Under the pieces are notes generated by a model. The model searched no databases. It was not told the DNA's origin and saw nothing but the letters and a program-made list of their open reading frames with translations. From Porticoccaceae bacterium (GTDB lineage: Bacteria > Pseudomonadota > Gammaproteobacteria > Pseudomonadales > Porticoccaceae), in assembly GCA_003448675.1 (NCBI GenBank), contig DLXZ01000235.1:1023-8633 (forward strand): DNA of 7,611 nucleotides, written 5' to 3'. Of this stretch, positions 1 through 6,134 are shown one piece after another. The position numbers were made by a program, and so were the translations under genes. Position 1 is the first letter of the stretch, and each line of letters starts with the position of its first letter.

Positions 1-1106
1 ACAATGGAATCATCCACCAGCAACACATTCTTGCCCTTAAATTCCAGCTTGACCGGATTGAGCTTCTGGCGCACGGATTTCTTTCGCTGGGTCTGCCCCG
101 GCATAATAAATGTGCGCCCAATGTAACGGTTTTTCATAAAGCCTTCACGAAACTTGAGCTGCAATGCCTCAGCAATCGCCTGGGCGCAGACGCGACTGGT
201 ATCCGGCACCGGGATAACCACATCAATGTTCCGATCGCCTATTTCCCTCTGTATTTTGGCGGCCAGTTTTTCGCCCATACGCAGGCGTGCCTTGTAAACG
301 GAAATATCGTCGATCAGCGAATCGGGACGAGCAAAGTAAACATGCTCAAAAATGCAGGGGTTCAGCTCCGCATTTTCAGCGCACTGGCGAGCGTGGAGCT
401 GACCATGGTTATCGATAAATACAGCCTCGCCGGGCTTAATATTACGCTCGAGTTCATAGCCAAGGCCATCGAAAGCGACGCTTTCCGAGGCCAGCATGTA
501 TTCCTTGCCTTGAATGCCGCGCCGGCTCCCCAGCACCAGTGGGCGGATGCCCCGGGGATCTCGGAACGCAAACAGCCCGTAATTTGCGATTATGCCCACC
601 ACGGCATAGGCTCCCCGACAACGACGGTGAACCCTCGTGACCGCGGCAAACACATCATCGGCCTGCGGCTCAAGCTTGCCCTGAAGCTGTAATTCATGGG
701 CAAAAACATTGAGCAAAATTTCCGAATCGGAATCAGTATTAACGTGCCTCAAATCAGATTTGAACACGTGTTCCAACAATTCACGCGAGTTGGTCAGGTT
801 GCCGTTATGCGCCATGCATATGCCATAGGGCGAGTTGACATAAAATGGCTGGGCCAGCGATGGCCCAGAACTGCCGGCAGTGGGATAACGCACGTGACCG
901 ATACCCATATGACCCGTGAGTCTTTCCATGTGTCGAGGCTTGAATACATCGCTTACCAGGCCGACATCCTTTCGCTGGTTCAACTGCCCCCCGTGACAGG
1001 TCATGATGCCTGCGGCGTCCTGACCCCGGTGTTGCAGCATGATCAGTGCGTCATAAAGCTGCAAATTGACATCACTGCGGCCAACGATCCCAACCACTCC
1101 GCACAT
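1..1106 (-). CDS. purF: Amidophosphoribosyltransferase PurF, 3' end missing (first 368 codons)
   Basis: PurF transfers the amide nitrogen of glutamine to PRPP, giving phosphoribosylamine in the first committed step of purine synthesis in the cytoplasm. The frame is open from an ATG at 1106 to the window edge, about three quarters of the family's usual 505 or so residues. The protein begins MCGVVGIVG; Cys2 becomes the N-terminal nucleophile of the class II glutaminase domain after Met removal. Further glutaminase motifs are [11 protein letters not shown] (24-34), [11 protein letters not shown] (70-80) and AHNGNLTN (99-106). The phosphoribosyltransferase part shows YFARPDS and [14 protein letters not shown], and the window ends inside the PRPP loop VLLVDDSI (361-368), whose paired Asp residues are D365 and D366. 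The start is backed by AGAGGT seven nt upstream, which overlaps the cvpA stop codon, so translation is probably coupled to cvpA. Identification is very secure; the C-terminus is not visible. Confidence 0.97.
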   Translation of the reverse strand, partial: MCGVVGIVGRSDVNLQLYDALIMLQHRGQDAAGIMTCHGGQLNQRKDVGLVSDVFKPRHMERLTGHMGIGHVRYPTAGSSGPSLAQPFYVNSPYGICMAHNGNLTNSRELLEHVFKSDLRHVNTDSDSEILLNVFAHELQLQGKLEPQADDVFAAVTRVHRRCRGAYAVVGIIANYGLFAFRDPRGIRPLVLGSRRGIQGKEYMLASESVAFDGLGYELERNIKPGEAVFIDNHGQLHARQCAENAELNPCIFEHVYFARPDSLIDDISVYKARLRMGEKLAAKIQREIGDRNIDVVIPVPDTSRVCAQAIAEALQLKFREGFMKNRYIGRTFIMPGQTQRKKSVRQKLNPVKLEFKGKNVLLVDDSI

Positions 1107-1113
1107 TGGTAAT

Positions 1114-1119
1114 ACCTCT
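1114..1119 (-). promoter_or_regulatory. Ribosome binding site of purF overlapping the cvpA stop
   Basis: AGAGGT lies seven nt before the purF ATG. Its first two bases are the last two of the cvpA TAG stop codon. Ribosomes finishing cvpA therefore arrive directly on the purF initiation site, which suggests translational coupling of the pair. Confidence 0.7.
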
Positions 1120-1612
1120 AGAGCAAACCACTGAAAAAATCGATAACGGCCAAGGCGATCTCTTTCGACCGTTCCTCAAAACGCAACAGTTCCGGGATCA
1201 GGAAAGACTGGCGCCACCATGCGTCCTGCTCCACCGGCAATATCTGGGGCAAAGTGATCAACAGGACCATTACCACCACAAAACCCCGCAACGCACCGAA
1301 AATCAGCCCCAGAAACCTGTCTGTTCCGCTCAGTCCCGAGGCTGACACCAGTCTGGCCAACAAAAAATTTAGCACCCCGCCAACCAACAGAACCCCAAAA
1401 AACAGTATCAACCAGGCCACCAGATAACGCAGTGAAGGCGTTGACACCAGCTCGCTCATAAATGGCGCCAACTGCTGATAAAAAACCAACGCCACCACCA
1501 CCGCTGCTATCCAGACGGCCAGGGACATCGCCTCCCGGACAAACCCTCGCACTAAACTGATCGCCATCGAGGTCGCGAGGATGGCGATGATTGCCCAGTC
1601 AACCCAGTTCAC
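1118..1612 (-). CDS. cvpA: CvpA family inner-membrane protein
   Basis: CvpA is a small integral inner-membrane protein named for its need in colicin V production in E. coli and usually encoded just upstream of purF; its molecular role is poorly defined, with links to envelope robustness. The 164 residues match the family's usual size. Four hydrophobic segments are visible near residues 5-21, 30-46, 62-88 and 101-122, and the family signature [11 protein letters not shown], followed by FGALRG, lies around 92-110 just before and into the last segment. The tail (123-164) is amphipathic. The start codon is GTG, supported by GGGGAG six nt upstream and by the conserved MNWVDW opening. The stop is 11 nt before purF, so the two genes form one unit, probably transcribed from the spacer behind dedD. 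No operator resembling the E. coli PurR box was recognised. Assignment is secure at family level. Confidence 0.95.
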   Translation of the reverse strand: MNWVDWAIIAILATSMAISLVRGFVREAMSLAVWIAAVVVALVFYQQLAPFMSELVSTPSLRYLVAWLILFFGVLLVGGVLNFLLARLVSASGLSGTDRFLGLIFGALRGFVVVMVLLITLPQILPVEQDAWWRQSFLIPELLRFEERSKEIALAVIDFFSGLL

Positions 1613-1618
1613 AACCCG

Positions 1619-1624
1619 CTCCCC
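1619..1624 (-). promoter_or_regulatory. Ribosome binding site supporting the GTG start of cvpA
   Basis: GGGGAG sits six nt upstream of the GTG at 1612. It selects this non-ATG codon as the start of cvpA; the conserved N-terminal MNWVDW would be lost with a later start. Confidence 0.65.
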
Positions 1625-1666
1625 ATTTAGCCTAGGTTACGCCACAACGGGCATCGGAGATGCAAG

Positions 1667-1695
1667 ATTTTAGCAAAGGTGTTGCACATGGTCAG
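1667..1695 (-). promoter_or_regulatory. Candidate sigma70 promoter for cvpA-purF
   Basis: Read on the minus strand, CTGACC (1690-1695, 4 of 6 to the -35 consensus, overlapping the dedD stop codon) is followed after 17 nt by TAAAAT (1667-1672, 5 of 6 to the -10 consensus). TGC directly before TAAAAT forms an extended -10. Transcription would start near 1660 and leave a leader of about 48 nt before cvpA. This 79-nt spacer is the only one after dedD, where a change from cell-envelope and folate genes to the purine gene pair makes a separate promoter sensible. It is a pattern match by eye only. Confidence 0.4.
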
Positions 1696-2228
1696 GGTTC
1701 CAGGCGCAACAGCAGTGTTTTGAGCTGGTATTTCTGCTCAATAACAGCCTTTTCATCAAGTAAGTCCTGTTTCAGGAATTTGGGGCCTACATATACCCGG
1801 TGCATTGTCTTACCCTTGGCCGTCGACGACTCACTGTAAGCCCGATACCCGTCGCGCTGAAGCTGCTGGAGTATTGATCTGGCCTTTTGCTCTTCGCTAA
1901 AGCTCGCAATTTGCAGCAACCACGAAACAGGCACACCTTCCCCGCTTAGCTCCGGCGCCTGTGGTTTAAGCTCCTCCGAGCTCTGACCACCTGCCTGCTC
2001 GACCGCTTCCCGCGCGGCGTCAACGCCAAACAGTTGTCCAGGTGTTTTTGCCTCGTCCAGGCTGCGGTTTAAGCCCGGATCCGCGATAACAATGGGCTCA
2101 ATATCGGGTCGTTGAGGAATCTTGCTCCGCGTATCAACCTGGTATTCGCCGTCAAAATCAAATAACGCCGGAAGAATAATAACCACCAGGGAAGCGAGCA
2201 CGATCATTCCGATAATTCGCTGTTTCAA
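1692..2228 (-). CDS. dedD: SPOR-domain cell-division protein (DedD type)
   Basis: This is a 178-residue bitopic protein. A short cytoplasmic start (MKQR) leads into one membrane segment near residues 5-22, then a Pro-, Glu- and Gln-rich periplasmic linker (about 24-100), then a C-terminal SPOR domain (101-177) with typical stretches WLLQIASF, LQRDGYRAY and HRVYVGP. SPOR domains bind glycan strands lacking stem peptides at the division site; E. coli DedD has this layout and takes part in septation. The gene follows folC, as in E. coli and Pseudomonas. The start is TTG at 2228: GGGTGA lies four nt upstream, the frame is closed by a stop at 2241-2243, and homologues carry the KQR-type segment directly before the membrane helix. 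The next ATG (2207) would remove that segment and part of the helix. The family and layout are clear; the symbol follows synteny and architecture. Confidence 0.9.
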   Translation of the reverse strand: MKQRIIGMIVLASLVVIILPALFDFDGEYQVDTRSKIPQRPDIEPIVIADPGLNRSLDEAKTPGQLFGVDAAREAVEQAGGQSSEELKPQAPELSGEGVPVSWLLQIASFSEEQKARSILQQLQRDGYRAYSESSTAKGKTMHRVYVGPKFLKQDLLDEKAVIEQKYQLKTLLLRLEP

Positions 2229-2232
2229 AATA

Positions 2233-2238
2233 TCACCC
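2233..2238 (-). promoter_or_regulatory. Ribosome binding site supporting the TTG start of dedD
   Basis: GGGTGA lies four nt before the TTG at 2228, in the 15-nt gap behind the folC stop. It favours TTG over the in-frame ATG at 2207, which has no comparable site. Confidence 0.5.
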
Positions 2239-2243
2239 GGCTA

Positions 2244-3536
2244 TCAGTCCCCAAACCGGGCCGAAGCTTCCAAAGCTTCGGCCACCGTGTAAAAAGAGCC
2301 AAATATCAATAGCAAGTCATTGTCCCTCATCTGCCCTAAAAGCGATAGCAAAGCACCTTCCACGTTATTAAAGACCGAAACCCGCGCGCTACGGTTGTCC
2401 AATTCCCGCGCCAGTTGCTTTGCATTGGCAGCTCTCGGACAAGCCCGCAGGTCGCAAGCCGCCCAACCATCCACCAGGGGCAATAACGGTTCCACGATGC
2501 CCTCGATATCCTTATCTTCCAACACACCAAAAAGAGCGTAAAGCCGCTCGCCTTCGTGCAATAAATCGGCAAGCTTGTCAGCCAAATACCGGGCCGCCGC
2601 TGGATTATGCGCTACATCCAGTAACACGCGCCGACCCTGGAAGTCTCTAAGTTGTAACCGACCAGCCAGTTGGCATTGCGCAAAGACCTGACGGACATTG
2701 TCGGCGGTAGGCTCATCACCAGCACAGATCATAGCCTGCACCGCGCAGGCAGCACTGAATTCAGGTAATCGTGGCTGGGGCAAGTTGGAGTATGTGCGCG
2801 TTTGACCCTTATGGTTAGTGCAGATCAGTTCCAAACCCTGGTCCGAATCCAGCAATTTAAAACGCTCACCACCCAGTTGGTAGGGGATAGCGCCCAGGGC
2901 ATCCAGGTAATCGCAAAATGAAGTCGGTGGCTCGGGATCACCGCATACCAACGGCCTGCCGGTCCGTGCGATACCCGCCTTCTCTAGTCCAATACTCGCC
3001 CTATCACTGCCGAGCCAGTCCTGATGGTCGAGGTCGATGGAGGTGACCACGGAGACATCGGCATCAATAATATTCACCGCGTCGAGGCGTCCACCAAGCC
3101 CCACCTCAAGCACGGCAACATCAAGACCTGCATCTCTGAACAACAGTAGCGCCGCCAGGGTAGTGAACTCAAAATAAGTCAGACTGATTTCACCGAGCTG
3201 GCCTTCAATGAGCTCGAAGGCGTCGCATATCTGCTGGTCTTCCACCGGCTGACCATCAATGCGAATACGCTCATTGAACCGTACCAAATGGGGAGAAGTA
3301 TATGCTCCGGTTTTATGGCCCTCGGCCATGTAAAGACTTTCCAGTACCGCGACACAAGAACCCTTACCATTGGTTCCGGCAATAGAAATTATCCGCGGCG
3401 CAGGTTGTAACAAGCCGGTTCGCTGGGCCACCCGCGCAACCCTATCCAGCCCCAGTTCAATTTCAGAGGGATGTCGCGTTTCGAGTAGCGCCAGCCACTC
3501 ATTCAGGGATGCTGGTTTCAGTCTCGCTCTCACCAT
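2244..3536 (-). CDS. folC: Bifunctional dihydrofolate synthase / folylpolyglutamate synthase
   Basis: FolC is a cytoplasmic Mur-ligase-family enzyme that joins glutamate to dihydropteroate and then lengthens the polyglutamate tail of folates, using ATP. From the chosen start it has 430 residues, close to E. coli FolC (about 422). Motifs: P-loop GTNGKGS (54-60); the loop [13 protein letters not shown] (80-92); YFEFTT with its Glu near 123; [11 protein letters not shown] (143-153); DLDHQDWLG (168-176); EKAGIAR with Lys 186, the usual carbamylated lysine position; GRLQ (293-296); and DVAHNP (307-312) of the C-terminal domain. The frame extends to an ATG at 3602, but the ATG at 3536 is preferred: it has GGAGAG five nt upstream and yields a family-like N-terminus ([10 protein letters not shown] follows soon after). 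With this start the gene overlaps accD by 38 nt in another frame, suggesting coupling. dedD follows 15 nt downstream. Function is secure; start is likely. Confidence 0.96.
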   Translation of the reverse strand: MVRARLKPASLNEWLALLETRHPSEIELGLDRVARVAQRTGLLQPAPRIISIAGTNGKGSCVAVLESLYMAEGHKTGAYTSPHLVRFNERIRIDGQPVEDQQICDAFELIEGQLGEISLTYFEFTTLAALLLFRDAGLDVAVLEVGLGGRLDAVNIIDADVSVVTSIDLDHQDWLGSDRASIGLEKAGIARTGRPLVCGDPEPPTSFCDYLDALGAIPYQLGGERFKLLDSDQGLELICTNHKGQTRTYSNLPQPRLPEFSAACAVQAMICAGDEPTADNVRQVFAQCQLAGRLQLRDFQGRRVLLDVAHNPAAARYLADKLADLLHEGERLYALFGVLEDKDIEGIVEPLLPLVDGWAACDLRACPRAANAKQLARELDNRSARVSVFNNVEGALLSLLGQMRDNDLLLIFGSFYTVAEALEASARFGD

Positions 3537-4449
3537 CGGAGCTCTCCAACTCCGGATTCGAGGAAGAAGCAGTGGCTGCCGGGGCCAATATAAGCGGTTC
3601 AAGCCCCAGAAGTTTACCCAGCAATCGAGCGACGGTATCGCGCATATCCAGACGTGAAACGATCATGTCAATAGCGCCATGTTCAAGCAGAAATTCGCTG
3701 CGCTGAAACCCCGGCGGCAGCTTTTGACGGATGGTTTGCTCAATAATATTGGGCCCCGCAAAACCCGCCCGCACGCCTGGCTCGGCAATATTGATATCGC
3801 CCAACATGGCAAGACTGGCGGAAACGCCACCGTAAACCGGGTCGGTCATCACGGAGATATAGGGCGTCCCCTGTTGGCGAAGCTTTTCGAGAATGGCGCT
3901 GGTCTTTGCCATTTGCATCAGCGAAATGAGAGCTTCCTGCATGCGCGCTCCCCCAGTGGCTGAAAAACAAACCAGGGGAAGATTTTCCTCAAGGCACAGA
4001 CGCGCCGCCTGGGTGAATTTCTCACCCACCGCATAGCCCATTGAACCACCGTGAAAATCAAACTCAAAAGCTGTAACTACCAAAGGAACGCTATGCAGCT
4101 CGCCGCGCATGGCTACCAACGCGTCCTTCTCGCCAGTATTTTTTTGCGCCGTGGTCAATCGATCCCGATATTTTTTCACATCCTTGAACTTGAGCCGGTC
4201 AACGGGTTCGATGTCCGTGGCCAGCTCTTCGCGATGCTCATCGTCAAGAAAAATATCCAGACGCCGCCGAGCCCCTATGCGAAGGTGATGCTCACACTTG
4301 GGACAGACATCAAGGTTGCGTTCCAACTCGGGTTTGTATAGCGGCGCATTACATCGGGGACACTTCTCCCACAGCCCTTCGGGAACAACCCCACCTTCTC
4401 TTTTTCTGGTCCCCAGTCCGGTAGGTTTAATTCTGTCTAACCAACTCAT
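3499..4449 (-). CDS. accD: Acetyl-CoA carboxylase carboxyltransferase subunit beta
   Basis: AccD pairs with AccA to form the carboxyltransferase of acetyl-CoA carboxylase, which moves carboxyl from biotin on AccB to acetyl-CoA and makes malonyl-CoA for fatty acid synthesis. The protein has 316 residues (E. coli about 304). An N-terminal zinc ribbon is complete: C30, C33, C49 and C52 (C-x2-C-x15-C-x2-C). The crotonase-like core shows FDFHGGSMG (131-138), [11 protein letters not shown] (163-173), [13 protein letters not shown] (202-214), [11 protein letters not shown] (229-239) and [12 protein letters not shown] (253-264). After residue 286 comes a Ser- and Glu-rich tail ending ETSIPE, part of it in DNA shared with folC. 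The ATG at 4449 has AGGA seven nt upstream. The gene probably heads its own unit with folC and dedD, from a candidate promoter in the spacer behind trpF. In E. coli the zinc domain also binds acc mRNA; whether that holds here is unknown. Confidence 0.97.
   Translation of the reverse strand: MSWLDRIKPTGLGTRKREGGVVPEGLWEKCPRCNAPLYKPELERNLDVCPKCEHHLRIGARRRLDIFLDDEHREELATDIEPVDRLKFKDVKKYRDRLTTAQKNTGEKDALVAMRGELHSVPLVVTAFEFDFHGGSMGYAVGEKFTQAARLCLEENLPLVCFSATGGARMQEALISLMQMAKTSAILEKLRQQGTPYISVMTDPVYGGVSASLAMLGDINIAEPGVRAGFAGPNIIEQTIRQKLPPGFQRSEFLLEHGAIDMIVSRLDMRDTVARLLGKLLGLEPLILAPAATASSSNPELESSDGESETETSIPE
3542..3547 (-). promoter_or_regulatory. Ribosome binding site of folC inside the accD coding region
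   Basis: GGAGAG lies five nt before the ATG at 3536, inside codons for the acidic C-terminal tail of accD. It decides for this start over the upstream in-frame ATG at 3602. Confidence 0.65.
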
Positions 4450-4509
4450 TCACTCGTCCTGTTCAAGGCTTTTACACACACCAGAATCGTGCCCGGCACA
4501 CCTGAGCGC

Positions 4510-4537
4510 ATCCTACACAGACTGCCGTAACAGTCAA
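4510..4537 (-). promoter_or_regulatory. Candidate sigma70 promoter for accD
   Basis: On the minus strand TTGACT (4532-4537, 5 of 6 to consensus) is followed after 16 nt by TAGGAT (4510-4515, 4 of 6). Transcription would begin near 4503, giving a leader of roughly 54 nt before accD. It lies just downstream of the stem-loop behind trpF, the expected place for a new start after termination. This is a match by eye and has not been tested. Confidence 0.4.
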
Positions 4538-4543
4538 TCAAAG

Positions 4544-4570
4544 CCCAGCTTTAGGCAACCAAAAGCTGGG
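4544..4570 (-). terminator. Stem-loop behind trpF, possible weak terminator or attenuator
   Basis: A perfect 9-bp inverted repeat (CCCAGCTTT at 4562-4570 on the minus strand, AAAGCTGGG at 4544-4552) encloses a 9-nt loop, 21 nt after the trpF stop. The following bases are CTTTGATT, a poor U-tract, so strong intrinsic termination is doubtful. The loop contains GGTTGC, complementary to GCAACC just upstream of the stem (4578-4583), so an alternative or pseudoknotted fold is possible. Confidence 0.45.
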
Positions 4571-4591
4571 AAAATCCGGTTGCTGGTAAGT

Positions 4592-5209
4592 TCAGACATG
4601 CTTCGCTGATTTAACAAAACGCCGCATTAGCTGGTGATCCTTGACCCCCGGGCTCCGTTCAACCCCACCGCTGACATCAACAGCATAAGGGCTTGTGACT
4701 CGCACCGCATCTGCAACGTTATCCGGCGTCAAGCCGCCGGCCACTATCAGCGCGCGCGCCGAGACATCGCGCAAGCGGCGCCAGTCAAATTGCGTTCCGG
4801 TGCCACCGTATTGATCTGGTTGCCAGGCATCAAATAAAAAGCCCACCGCACCCGGATAACTGGCCATCTCCCGCTGGGGATCCAGGTCGGGCGCCATACG
4901 GATGGCTTTGATATAGGGCATGCTCAGCTGCTCACAGTAGGCTGGGCTCTCATCACCGTGAAGTTGAACCAGGTGCAATCCGGCTTGCCGGTAAATCGCT
5001 TCCACTACCTGGGGGTACTCGTTGACGAACAAGCCCACGACAGTCACAAACGGGCCTAGCGCCCGGGTAATGGCGACACCCTGGCTGGTATCAATGGCCC
5101 GCTTGCTGCCCGCGTAAAACACCATTCCAATGGCATCAGCACCAGCCTCCTCAGCCGCCACACCATCTTCCGGGGTAGTGATGCCACAAATTTTCACTTT
5201 GGTGGTCAA
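4592..5209 (-). CDS. trpF: Phosphoribosylanthranilate isomerase
   Basis: TrpF catalyses the Amadori rearrangement of N-(5-phosphoribosyl)anthranilate to the ribulose-type product, the third step of tryptophan synthesis, in the cytoplasm. The 205-residue single-domain TIM barrel is of normal length for the stand-alone enzyme; it is not fused to TrpC as in E. coli. Visible motifs are KICGIT with the catalytic Cys8, FYAGSKRAI (31-39, Arg 37), GLFVNE (59-64), VQLHGDE (81-87), the catalytic acid D127 in FDAW, then QYGGTG (133-138), and the phosphate-binding ends AGGL (157-160) and VDVSGGVE (177-184). The start is TTG at 5209, five nt after the truA stop; a later GTG (5197) would leave only three residues before the catalytic Cys. 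AAAGG in the end of truA is a distant ribosome site. No trpB or trpA follows; the next gene is accD. Function is secure, start fairly likely. Confidence 0.96.
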   Translation of the reverse strand: MTTKVKICGITTPEDGVAAEEAGADAIGMVFYAGSKRAIDTSQGVAITRALGPFVTVVGLFVNEYPQVVEAIYRQAGLHLVQLHGDESPAYCEQLSMPYIKAIRMAPDLDPQREMASYPGAVGFLFDAWQPDQYGGTGTQFDWRRLRDVSARALIVAGGLTPDNVADAVRVTSPYAVDVSGGVERSPGVKDHQLMRRFVKSAKHV

Positions 5210-5214
5210 TGTGC

Positions 5215-6132
5215 TTACGCCTTTCTTTGCCAGGCCTGAATTTTATCCCATCGATCATAGCCGCCACCAAAACCCCGCCCCACAAAACTCGGGCCAGGCT
5301 TTGGGACAGGTAAATCAAACGCCGCTGGGTAATCCACCCCCACCAGATACAGACCAGATGCTGGCGCGGTAGCGGGCGCCTGGGTTCGATCATGTGCGGC
5401 CAACAGCTCGCCGAGCCAACACGGAGGCCGCTCGCCACGACCGACGCATAGTAAAGCACCGACTATGTTACGCACCATATGCAATAGAAATGCATTGGCG
5501 CATATTTCAAAAACCACCATCTCATTGACCCGGAAAATGTCCATATAAAAGACATCTCGTCTGGACGTTGATGACTGACAACCCGCGGCTCTAAATGAGG
5601 AAAAGTCCTGCTCTCCGAGCAGAAACGCTGCCGCCTCGCACATGACCGGAACCGAAAGACTTTGTTTTTCCCAGGTCAAATTACGGCGCAGCAAGGCTGG
5701 ACGGCTTTTAGTATTCAACACAATATAGCGGTAAGTTCGCGCAAGGGCGCCAAAACGTGCATGAAAACCCGCCGACACCTCCCGCACCCAGAGACAGCGT
5801 ACATCCCAGGGGAGGTTGGCGTTACAGCCTCTTAGCCAATTGTCTTCGCTACGCCTTGCCACGGTATCAAAGTGGATAACCTGGGCGGTGGCATGAACAC
5901 CCGTATCGGTGCGACCCGCGCAACTTACCGTCACGGACTCGGCCGCAACCGACGACAGTGCCCCCTCCAGTTGCTGCTGTACGCTGGCGCAATGGTGTTG
6001 GCGCTGCCAGCCACAATAACCCGCGCCATCGTATTCAATTCCAGCGGCATAACGAAAAATGCCCGGGGGTAATGACTCACCCTCGGGCATTCGGCAATTT
6101 CTGCGATACTGCCAGCTTTCTTCACGGTTCAT
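5215..6132 (-). CDS. truA: tRNA pseudouridine(38-40) synthase TruA
   Basis: TruA converts uridines 38, 39 and 40 in the anticodon arm of many tRNAs to pseudouridine. From the ATG at 6132 the protein has 305 residues, longer than E. coli TruA (270) at both ends. The conserved start of the fold is GIEYDGAGYCGWQRQ (31-45). The catalytic Asp is D76 in CAGRTDTGVHA; most homologues have Ala where Thr 77 stands. Other family stretches are NANLPWDVR, FHARFGALARTYRY, FSSFRAAGCQS and LLHMVRNIVG. The tail after the LPVPKPGP segment is Gly-rich and basic. The gene begins 2 nt after the fimV stop and no strong ribosome site is seen, so coupled initiation is likely. An ATG at 6090 (codon 15) gives a protein with an E. 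coli-like N-terminus and is a real alternative, but its codon lies in a strong stem-loop and it too lacks a ribosome site. Function is secure; start is open. Confidence 0.95.
   Translation of the reverse strand: MNREESWQYRRNCRMPEGESLPPGIFRYAAGIEYDGAGYCGWQRQHHCASVQQQLEGALSSVAAESVTVSCAGRTDTGVHATAQVIHFDTVARRSEDNWLRGCNANLPWDVRCLWVREVSAGFHARFGALARTYRYIVLNTKSRPALLRRNLTWEKQSLSVPVMCEAAAFLLGEQDFSSFRAAGCQSSTSRRDVFYMDIFRVNEMVVFEICANAFLLHMVRNIVGALLCVGRGERPPCWLGELLAAHDRTQAPATAPASGLYLVGVDYPAAFDLPVPKPGPSFVGRGFGGGYDRWDKIQAWQRKA
6055..6091 (-). terminator. Terminator-like stem-loop inside the 5' end of truA
   Basis: On the minus strand the arms 6079-6091 and 6058-6070 pair over 13 bp with a single A/C mismatch and an 8-nt loop (GAGTCATT). 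The inner halves are GC-rich (GCCCG/CGGGC and GGGT/ACCC). A run TTTTT (6055-6059) partly overlaps the stem and follows it. The structure begins 44 nt behind the fimV stop and includes the ATG at 6090, the alternative truA start. It could end part of the fimV transcripts or hide a start codon, or it could be kept open by ribosomes translating truA from 6132. No in-frame ATG, GTG or TTG lies between it and the conserved truA core, so truA cannot simply start after it. Confidence 0.4.
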
Positions 6133-6134
6133 AC

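Noticed and set aside
342..1112. Two plus-strand open frames (342-692 and 696-1112)
   Set aside because: They lie fully antisense to purF, whose frame gives clear family motifs; they show no recognisable domain or ribosome site.
3600..3602. ATG at 3602 as the folC start (452 residues)
   Set aside because: It would add 22 Arg/Pro/Leu-rich residues unlike the family and a 104-nt overlap with accD; the ATG at 3536 has a good ribosome site and a family-like N-terminus.
3370..3963. Plus-strand open frames opposite accD and folC
   Set aside because: Antisense shadows of confidently identified genes; no coding signature of their own.
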